NCBI GenBank assembly: GCA_048497495.1
Contig: JAFHCF010000048.1
Location: 1-11,746, forward strand
Reading direction: 5' to 3'
Length of the DNA: 11,746 bases
Origin: JAFHCF01 sp048497495
GTDB taxonomy: Bacteria; Pseudomonadota; Alphaproteobacteria; Rhizobiales; Ancalomicrobiaceae
Made by a program: the position numbers and the translations under genes. The notes beneath the pieces are model-generated. The model did not search any database. It saw nothing but the letters and a program-made list of their open reading frames with translations, and was not told the origin of the DNA. Shown piece after piece: positions 6,626 through 11,746 of this stretch (position 1 is its first letter; every line of letters starts with the position of its first letter).

Positions 6626-7509
6626 GGCAATCCCGCCTGCTTGCTGCGCCGCTCGACGAAGCGGACCTGGACTTCGGTCGCCAGGTCCGGTGGGGCGGCG
6701 AGGCGGGTACGGAAACGGATGGTATCGCCGGAGTCGATCGACGTCGACCGCGGGTCGATCGACCAGGCGTAGAGTTCCTGGGTGTCGACGCCGCGCAACG
6801 CGAAGCGCAGCGCCGGGACCTGACGCATCCGCGGCGTGACGTTGGAGATCGACCCCTCGACCACCAGGACGGGCTGGCCGTTGTCGATCTCGCGCAGGGT
6901 CTCGATGCGGCCGAAGACCAGACCGCGCAGGTTCACCGGCGCGCCGAGGGAGGCATAGAGGCCGGCGAGGTCCGGCGCGGCGGCGACGATCGTCTGGCGG
7001 AAGACGAAGACTCCGGTGACGGTGAGGGCGGCGGCGAGAAGCACGCCGGGGCCGACGAAGGGCTGGACCCGGCCGGCGAGGGCCGCCAGCGTGTTCTTGC
7101 CCAACCGGGGGAAGTGGCTCTTGGTGCGGATGTGGACCTTGCGTCCCGGCGGTAGGGGCGGTGGCGCCGGGAGGGCTTCGTCCTCGACCGATCGGGTTTC
7201 GACGTGGTGCGCCGGCTCGGCTGCGGGCGGGGTGGCGGGCGGGGCGTCGTCGGCGAAGGTGCCGCGGCCGGTCTGCGCCCTGTCGAAGGGATCGTCGAAA
7301 GACGGCGGCGCGGTGGCCGGGGCCGGCGGGACGGGCGGCGGCGCGGGCTCGACGACGGCGACCGCCTCGGTGATCGGCGGCGTCTCGGACGCGGCCATGA
7401 CCCGCCATTCGTCGCCACACTTGGTGCAACGAACTTTGCGCCCCTTGGCGCCGATGCGCTCGTCGGGGATCGTGTAGGCGGTTTCACAGGTCGGACAGGT
7501 GGTGCGCAT
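6622..7509 (-). CDS. MJ0042-type zinc-ribbon membrane protein
   Basis: A 295-residue protein starting with a zinc-ribbon: C5-P-T-C8 and C28-T-K-C31, in the context T-A-Y-T-I-P-D-E and K-V-R-C, typical of the MJ0042 domain. A Pro/Ala-rich disordered linker (about 40-125) and a basic stretch (123-138) precede one transmembrane helix (about 152-171). A DUF3426-like beta-rich domain follows (about 185-285) and would lie in the periplasm, with the zinc-ribbon in the cytoplasm. The function of these proteins is unknown. The ATG at 7509 puts the first cysteine pair at residues 5 and 8, as usual; an upstream ATG at 7548 would add 13 residues without a ribosome site. It is divergent from ftsE and overlaps hpt by four bases, so both probably share one transcript. 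Confidence 0.82.
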   Translation of the reverse strand: MRTTCPTCETAYTIPDERIGAKGRKVRCTKCGDEWRVMAASETPPITEAVAVVEPAPPPVPPAPATAPPSFDDPFDRAQTGRGTFADDAPPATPPAAEPAHHVETRSVEDEALPAPPPLPPGRKVHIRTKSHFPRLGKNTLAALAGRVQPFVGPGVLLAAALTVTGVFVFRQTIVAAAPDLAGLYASLGAPVNLRGLVFGRIETLREIDNGQPVLVVEGSISNVTPRMRQVPALRFALRGVDTQELYAWSIDPRSTSIDSGDTIRFRTRLAAPPDLATEVQVRFVERRSKQAGLP

Positions 7510-7617
7510 GGTCTCGAGATCGCCGATTTCCACGTCAGAATCGCGCATCGGTCTGAACGGCGCGTAAACCTCGACGAGAATAGCGCCGCGAAGGGTCCGA
7601 GTTCGGGACCGACATGG

Positions 7618-7633
7618 TTAACGAATTCTCAAC
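7618..7633. promoter_or_regulatory. Putative CtrA-type binding motif
   Basis: TTAA-N7-TCAAC, one mismatch from the alphaproteobacterial CtrA consensus TTAA-N7-TTAAC. It lies in the AT-richest part of the intergenic region between the zinc-ribbon gene and ftsE, 93 bases before the ftsE start I favour. A CtrA site in front of a cell-division gene makes biological sense, but one imperfect match is weak evidence. Confidence 0.35.
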
Positions 7634-7726
7634 GGCCGGTGCGGCAGGATGAGCGGCCGGGCCTCGGCCTCGGCCATGGCGGCGGCCGGCGGGAATGGAC
7701 GGCTGGGATCGGGGACGCGTGACGGT

Positions 7727-8386
7727 TTGATCAGGTTCGAGAACGTCGGCCTCAGATACGGCATGGGACAGGAAGTGCTGCGCGACCTCACGATGGAGAT
7801 CGCGCCGCGCTCGTTCCAGTTCCTCACCGGGCCGTCGGGCGCCGGCAAGACCTCGTTGATGCGCCTTCTGTTCATGTCGCTGAAGCCGACGCGCGGGCTG
7901 ATCTCGATCTTCGGTCGCGACACGGCGCGGGTCTCGCGCGCCGACCTGCCGACCCTCAGGCGACGCATCGGCGTCGTCTTTCAGGATTTCCGCCTGCTCG
8001 ACCATCTCACCACCTACGAGAACGTGGCGCTGCCGCTCAGGGTGTTGGGCAAGGCGGAGGCGGACTACCGGGCCGACGTCGTCGATCTGCTCGACTGGGT
8101 GGGCTTGGGGACGCGCATGCACGTGTTGCCGCCGGTGCTCTCGGGCGGCGAGAAGCAGCGCGCGGCGATCGCCCGCGCCCTGATCACCAAGCCGGAGATC
8201 CTGCTCGCCGACGAACCCACCGGCAACGTCGATCCGCCGCTCGCCCGTCGCCTGCTGCGCCTCTTCGTCGAACTCAATCGCCTCGGCACCTCGGTGCTGA
8301 TCGCCACCCACGACCTCACCCTGATGGAGCAGTACGATGCCCGCCGCATCGTGCTCGCCGAGGGGCGGGTCCGGATCTACGAGTGA
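7727..8386 (+). CDS. ftsE: Cell-division ABC ATPase FtsE
   Basis: The ATPase of the FtsEX complex, which couples ATP hydrolysis on the inner face of the membrane to activation of periplasmic peptidoglycan hydrolases at the septum. Visible, counting from the favoured start: Walker A G35-P-S-G-A-G-K-T42, Q-loop Q86 in V-F-Q-D-F-R-L-L, signature L138-S-G-G-E-K-Q-R145, Walker B I158-L-L-A-D-E-P164 and switch H195. Length is 219 residues, as usual for FtsE, whose N-terminus normally reads M-I-R-F-E-N-V. The start is a judgement: TTG at 7727 gives exactly that N-terminus, whereas ATG at 7649 adds 26 Ala/Gly/Ser-rich residues, several with A or T in the third codon position. Neither has a good ribosome site. 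The ftsX start follows after 4 bases. Confidence 0.95.
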   Translation: MIRFENVGLRYGMGQEVLRDLTMEIAPRSFQFLTGPSGAGKTSLMRLLFMSLKPTRGLISIFGRDTARVSRADLPTLRRRIGVVFQDFRLLDHLTTYENVALPLRVLGKAEADYRADVVDLLDWVGLGTRMHVLPPVLSGGEKQRAAIARALITKPEILLADEPTGNVDPPLARRLLRLFVELNRLGTSVLIATHDLTLMEQYDARRIVLAEGRVRIYE

Positions 8387-8390
8387 GGCG

Positions 8391-9674
8391 ATGGCACGCG
8401 ACGATCGCCCCGACCCCCACCGTCCGGCGCCGCCGAGCCCGCGCGACCTGCGCGCCTCGTTGTCGTCGTCGATCGGGCTGGGCCAGGGCCGGCCCGGCAC
8501 CGGGACGCCGGGGCGCGGATCGCGCGAGGTGGCCCCGGACGACGACTTCGAGGTCGCCGCAACGGACGATGTCGTCCCGGAGGTCACGGCCCAGGGCGAG
8601 GTGTCGCCGGTTCGAGGCCCGATGGTCCATGCCTTCGAGCCGGAGGCCGACGAGGACGGCGGAACTCCCCTGCCGCGCCGACGGGCGACGTCGCCTTCCA
8701 AGTCGACGGGCGCCGGGACGAAACGACCCCGGCCGGCCCGATCGAGACCCAAGGCCCGTCCGAGCGGCGAGGACGGCGATACGTCGGGCCGGACCATCGT
8801 GCCGCCGCAGGCGGTGGCGGGGCGGGCGTTGGTGTTGGTGGTCGCCATCATGGGATTTCTCGCCTGTCTGGCGGTCGGCACCCTGTCCCTGGTGGCGGAG
8901 GCGGCGCGCGACTGGCAGCTCGACGTCAGCCGCGAGGTGACGATCCAGGTCAAGCCGATCGACGGCGTGGCGATGGAGGGGCGGCTGCAGAAGGCGATGG
9001 AGATCGCCCGCGCCACCCGAGGCGTGCGCTCGGCGAGACTGATCGACGCGCGCGAGGGCGAGATCCTGCTCGAGCCGTGGCTCGGCAGCGGGCTCGATCT
9101 CTCCGCCCTGCCGATCCCGCGTCTGGTGGTGATCGCGCTCGACGATCCGGCGACCGCCGACGTCGCCGGGCTGAAGCGGCGCATCGACGAGGAGGTGCGC
9201 GGCGCGCTCCTCGACGATCACGCGGTGTGGGCCGGGCGTCTGCGGACCATGGCCGGCACCATGGTGGTGGTCGGCATCGCCGTCGTCCTCCTGATGCTCA
9301 CGGCGATGGTCCTGTCGGTGGTGTTCGCGACGCGGGCGGCGATGGCGGGCAATCGCGACGTCATCGAGGTGCTGCACTTCGTCGGCGCCGAGGATCGCTT
9401 CATCGCGCGGGAATTCCAGCGCCACTTCCTGGTGCTGGGCTTGAAGGGCGGATCGATCGGCGGCGCGGCGGCGATCCTCGGCTTCCTGGTCGCCGATTTC
9501 GCGACGCGGTCGCCCGGCGGCGCCTTCTCCGATCAGGCGCATGCGTTGTTCGGCGGTTTTTCCGTCGGCTGGAGCGGCTATCTCGGGGTGACGGCGGTGG
9601 TCGGCCTGGTGGCGATCCTGACGGCGGTGACGTCGCGCATCACGGTTCTCGGCCACCTCGGCCGGCTCGACTGA
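8391..9674 (+). CDS. ftsX: Cell-division protein FtsX, N-terminally extended
   Basis: The membrane partner of FtsE; it spans the membrane four times and its large periplasmic loop passes on the signal to cell-wall hydrolase activators. Of 427 residues, 1-143 are a hydrophilic tail rich in Pro, Arg, Asp and Ser. Helices are at about 145-167, 288-313, 346-372 and 395-417; the periplasmic loop is about 170-285. The helix 2-3 region contains D323-V-I-E-V-L-H-F-V-G-A, typical of FtsX. Usual FtsX proteins are near 300 residues, so the tail of about 140 is an extra, and the same frame has no obvious alternative start near residue 140. ATG at 8391 follows ftsE by 4 bases, with GAGG just upstream, so the two are co-translated. 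The stop is 15 bases from the favoured start of the next gene. Confidence 0.93.
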   Translation: MARDDRPDPHRPAPPSPRDLRASLSSSIGLGQGRPGTGTPGRGSREVAPDDDFEVAATDDVVPEVTAQGEVSPVRGPMVHAFEPEADEDGGTPLPRRRATSPSKSTGAGTKRPRPARSRPKARPSGEDGDTSGRTIVPPQAVAGRALVLVVAIMGFLACLAVGTLSLVAEAARDWQLDVSREVTIQVKPIDGVAMEGRLQKAMEIARATRGVRSARLIDAREGEILLEPWLGSGLDLSALPIPRLVVIALDDPATADVAGLKRRIDEEVRGALLDDHAVWAGRLRTMAGTMVVVGIAVVLLMLTAMVLSVVFATRAAMAGNRDVIEVLHFVGAEDRFIAREFQRHFLVLGLKGGSIGGAAAILGFLVADFATRSPGGAFSDQAHALFGGFSVGWSGYLGVTAVVGLVAILTAVTSRITVLGHLGRLD

Positions 9675-9689
9675 GGGGGAGGGATGCGC

Positions 9690-10460
9690 ATGAACATCGC
9701 TCCGAGCCGTCGTTCTGATATGGTTTCGTCGATGGAGACACGAATCGAGGGGGCGATCCAGGCGGATCGCGACCCGAGTGTCGGAGAGACACCGAAGCGG
9801 ATGGCGAAGGCGGACCGGGGGCCGTCGAGGTCGATGGCGGTCCGGGTCGCCGTCGGCGGAAGCCTCTTCGTCACCGCCGTCCTCGTCGCCTTCGGCCTGG
9901 GGTTCCTGTGGTTCACCACCTGGGTGGCGCTGTCGGTGCCGCCCGCCGACGCCCGCGCCGACGGCATCGTCGTGCTGACCGGCGGCCGCGACCGGGTCCA
10001 GGGGGCGGTCGAACTGCTCGAGGCGGGACGCGGGCGGCGGCTTCTGATCTCCGGCGTCCATCCGGCGACGCGGGCGGAGGACATCCAACGGGCGACCATC
10101 GGTGGCCGCGGCCTGTTCGACTGCTGTGTCGACCTCGGGCACCGGGCGGAGACGACGGTCGGCAACGCGATCGAGGCGGCGGATTGGGCGCGGGCCCACC
10201 GGTTCACCAGCCTGATCGTGGTGACCAGCGCCTATCACATGCCGCGCTCGATGCTCGAGCTCGACAAGGCGCTGCCGGGGGTGCGCAAGGTGGCGTGGCC
10301 GGTGAAGCGGCCCGATCTGAACATCGACACCTGGTTTCTGCATCCGCCGACGGCGAAGCTTCTCTTGCACGAGTACGTGAAGTATATGGTCACACGGTTC
10401 GGCCCGACGGCCAGCCTGATCCGGCCCACCGAGTTCGCCGCGACGACCGGCGTGCGGTGA
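9690..10460 (+). CDS. YdcF/DUF218 (ElyC/SanA-type) membrane protein
   Basis: A 256-residue protein with one transmembrane helix (about 51-75) after an N-terminal cytoplasmic stretch, then a DUF218 domain (about 91-230). Motifs are V-V-L-T-G-G-R (94-100), I-S-G-V-H-P (120-125), A-E-T-T-V-G-N-A (153-160) and V-T-S-A-Y-H-M-P-R-S (178-187). Family members SanA and ElyC influence envelope integrity and cell-wall precursor metabolism in enterobacteria; the substrate is unknown here. ATG at 9690 has GGAGG (9678-9682) 7 bases upstream; ATG at 9684, two codons earlier, is also possible. The first 49 residues use third-position A/T far more often than the rest, so ATG at 9837 is an alternative, although its ribosome site is poor. 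Its position in the ftsEX operon suggests an envelope or division role. Confidence 0.85.
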   Translation: MNIAPSRRSDMVSSMETRIEGAIQADRDPSVGETPKRMAKADRGPSRSMAVRVAVGGSLFVTAVLVAFGLGFLWFTTWVALSVPPADARADGIVVLTGGRDRVQGAVELLEAGRGRRLLISGVHPATRAEDIQRATIGGRGLFDCCVDLGHRAETTVGNAIEAADWARAHRFTSLIVVTSAYHMPRSMLELDKALPGVRKVAWPVKRPDLNIDTWFLHPPTAKLLLHEYVKYMVTRFGPTASLIRPTEFAATTGVR

Positions 10461-10507
10461 GGGCGGCGCCGAAGTCGCCTCCCTCCTCTCCGACGGAACC
10501 CGCCGCG

Positions 10508-11299
10508 ATGGTCCTCCTGCGCTCGCTCGCCTTCAACGTCTTCTTCTATCTCCACACGATCTTCTGGCTGTTCGTGCTGCTGCCCACCGAAGTGATGCCG
10601 AAGTCGGCGTTCTGGTGGGGGGTCGATCACTGGTCGCGGATCAACCGCTGGGCGATGACCGCCATCGGCGGGGTGAAGGTGGAGATCCGGGGGCTCGAAA
10701 ACCTGCCGGCGGGCGGCGCGCTGATCGCCGCCAAGCATCAGTCGACCTTCGAGACGGTGGCGATCCTCGACCTCTTCCGCCGGCCGACCTTCGTGATGAA
10801 GCGGGAGCTCAGGCGGATCCCGCTGTTCGGCTGGTACACGATCAAGGGCGAACAGATCGCCGTCGACCGCAGCGCCGGGCGCCAGGCGCTCACCAGCATG
10901 ACCGAGCGGGCGCGGGTCGAGACGGCGCGCGGTCGGCCGATCCTGATCTTCCCCGAAGGCACCCGCCGGCCGGCGGGAGCGGAGCCGCAATACAAGCACG
11001 GCATCGCCCATCTCTATGCCAATCTCGGTGTGCCGATGGTGCCGATGGCCCTCAATACGGGCCTGTTCTGGGGCCGCCACGACTTCATTCGCCATCCCGG
11101 CACGCTGGTGGTGGAGTTCCTGCCGGCGATCCCGCCCGGGCGCGACCCGGAAGAGGTCTTCGCCGAGATGCAGATGGCGATCGAGACGGCGTCGGATCGA
11201 CTGATCGCCGAGGCCCTCGCCGCGCCCAATCCGCCGCCGCTGCCGAAGGCGGGGCAGGCCTATCTGGCGCGCGCCGCGAGCGGGCCGAGGAGTTCTTGA
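10508..11299 (+). CDS. plsC: 1-acyl-glycerol-3-phosphate acyltransferase
   Basis: A 263-residue inner-membrane acyltransferase that probably acylates lysophosphatidic acid to phosphatidic acid in phospholipid synthesis. A membrane helix spans about 8-28. The PlsC motifs are in order: motif I H77-Q-S-T-F-E82, motif II V-M-K98-R-E-L with P-L-F-G-W, motif III F148-P-E-G-T-R-R154, and motif IV V177-P-M-A-L-N-T. Motif I has Glu where the textbook HX4D has Asp; from memory this occurs in alphaproteobacterial members, and activity is expected. ATG at 10508 is chosen because it begins directly before the membrane helix; the ribosome site is weak. It follows the YdcF-like gene after 47 bases and is probably the last gene of the ftsEX operon. 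A related lipid acyltransferase substrate cannot be excluded. Confidence 0.9.
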   Translation: MVLLRSLAFNVFFYLHTIFWLFVLLPTEVMPKSAFWWGVDHWSRINRWAMTAIGGVKVEIRGLENLPAGGALIAAKHQSTFETVAILDLFRRPTFVMKRELRRIPLFGWYTIKGEQIAVDRSAGRQALTSMTERARVETARGRPILIFPEGTRRPAGAEPQYKHGIAHLYANLGVPMVPMALNTGLFWGRHDFIRHPGTLVVEFLPAIPPGRDPEEVFAEMQMAIETASDRLIAEALAAPNPPPLPKAGQAYLARAASGPRSS

Positions 11300-11316
11300 A
11301 ACGTTCGCATCGACGC

Positions 11317-11345
11317 TTGCGTTACCGCAAATCCTGTTCTAACTT
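11317..11345 (+). promoter_or_regulatory. Putative promoter of the terminal gene
   Basis: TTGCGT (11317-11322), 17 bases, then TAACTT (11340-11345) resemble -35 and -10 elements of a housekeeping promoter. The -35 lies in a perfect dyad, ttgcg-ttac-cgcaa (11317-11330), which could instead be a weak terminator after plsC. The stretch is markedly AT-richer than its surroundings. Confidence 0.4.
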
Positions 11346-11350
11346 TGTTC
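11336..11350 (+). promoter_or_regulatory. LexA (SOS) box, GTTC-N7-GTTC
   Basis: GTTC at 11336 and GTTC at 11347 with exactly 7 bases between them match the alphaproteobacterial LexA box (GTTC-N7-GTTC). It overlaps the putative -10 element and ends 35 bases before the start codon, where a repressor would block transcription. By chance about 0.4 such matches are expected over both strands of the window if bases are equally likely, so position is what makes it credible. Confidence 0.6.
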
Positions 11351-11385
11351 TCATTCGGAGAACCGAGGCGGGACGAGGTGCGGTG

Positions 11386-11746
11386 ATGGCGGCGTGCGAT
11401 GTGGCTCCTTCGAGCGTGGCGGCGGCGGTGGCGATCGGTGGTGGCGAGCGCTATCGGCTGTGGGTCGGCCGGTCCGGTCGGCGCCACGTCTTCACCCGGA
11501 TCGACGACGGATGCGACGCGACCGATCTCGAGGGCGCGGTGGTGATGATCGCGACGAATGGGCCGAGCGGCGCGGATCGCCCACTGTGGGTCGGCGAGGC
11601 GGCGCGGGCGCCGCTCCATGGGCTCGGCGGGACCCGTCGGGTCTTCGCCCATTGGCTCGCCGACACGGCGGCGACGCGGGCGGCGGTGATCGCCGATCTC
11701 GGTGGCGAGGCGCGCCGCCCGGCGTGCGTCGCCATGGAGATGGGAC
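11386..11746 (+). CDS. Unknown protein, truncated by window end
   Basis: An open frame of 120 codons with no stop before the window ends. ATG at 11386 has GAGG (11375-11378) 7 bases upstream. I do not recognise the family. After an Ala-rich start, residues 22-50 read as a compact alternating pattern (E-R-Y-R-L-W-V-G-R-S-G-R-R-H-V-F-T-R-I then D-L-E-G-A-V-V-M-I). A second R-P-L-W-V-G-E (66-72) and V-F-A-H-W-L-A (87-93) follow. There is no signal peptide, membrane helix or known catalytic motif in the visible part. Three cysteines (4, 42, 115) show no metal-binding spacing. A LexA-type box and promoter lie directly upstream, which suggests a DNA-damage-inducible gene; plsC is upstream in the same direction, 86 bases away. 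Coding is supported by the ribosome site and the third-position GC bias. Confidence 0.65.
   Translation, partial: MAACDVAPSSVAAAVAIGGGERYRLWVGRSGRRHVFTRIDDGCDATDLEGAVVMIATNGPSGADRPLWVGEAARAPLHGLGGTRRVFAHWLADTAATRAAVIADLGGEARRPACVAMEMG

Noticed and set aside
7614..7652. 12-codon frame overlapping ATG 7649 as ATGA
   Set aside because: It lies across the CtrA-like motif, has no ribosome site, and overlaps a start codon I consider unlikely.
8316..10370. 684-residue minus-strand frame opposite ftsX and the YdcF-like gene
   Set aside because: It has Arg/His/Asp shadow composition and runs opposite two recognisable genes.
11260..11735. Minus-strand frames of 130 and 94 residues at the right edge
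   Set aside because: They are antisense to the truncated plus-strand gene that has a ribosome site and promoter, and they show typical shadow composition.

Overview
The window is very GC-rich (about 70% by eye), with strong G/C bias at third codon positions. Its gene content and order point to an alphaproteobacterium, most likely Hyphomicrobiales/Rhizobiales. The main clues are tlpA divergent from argH, an LptM-type lipoprotein followed by an alphaproteobacterial TIGR02302/DUF4175 membrane protein, and an MJ0042 zinc-ribbon/hpt/response-regulator group divergent from ftsE-ftsX-ydcF-plsC. The GC bias leaves long spurious open frames on both strands; I rejected these wherever a recognisable protein occupies another frame.

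Left part (1-5612): a small YjfB-like protein (175-378, +) faces the thioredoxin-like TlpA (447-1178, -). TlpA is divergent from argH (1177-2574, +), and with the longest plausible TlpA start the two initiation codons overlap. argH is followed by a short LptM-like lipoprotein (2654-2878, +) and a large TIGR02302/DUF4175 membrane protein (3018-5612, +). From my knowledge of related genomes I would expect lysA between the last two genes; it is not there.

Middle part (5619-7509, minus strand): transcription runs zinc-ribbon protein, then hpt (joined by an ATGA start/stop overlap), then a single-domain response regulator that ends 6 bases from the convergent TIGR02302 gene. Both of those stop codons lie inside one 12-base palindrome.

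Right part (7510-11746, plus strand): a 217-base divergent region with a CtrA-like motif precedes ftsE, ftsX, a YdcF/DUF218 membrane protein and a PlsC-type acyltransferase. The first two intervals are very short, suggesting one cell-division/envelope operon. FtsX carries an unusual cytoplasmic extension of about 140 residues. The window ends in a truncated gene of unknown function (from 11386). A perfect GTTC-N7-GTTC motif, the alphaproteobacterial LexA (SOS) box pattern, lies just upstream and overlaps a plausible -10 element.

Most of the window is core housekeeping DNA. I see no mobile element, CRISPR array, tRNA or rRNA. The most interesting lead is the possibly SOS-controlled unknown gene at the right edge; the FtsX extension and the start-site puzzles at tlpA/argH and ftsE come next.
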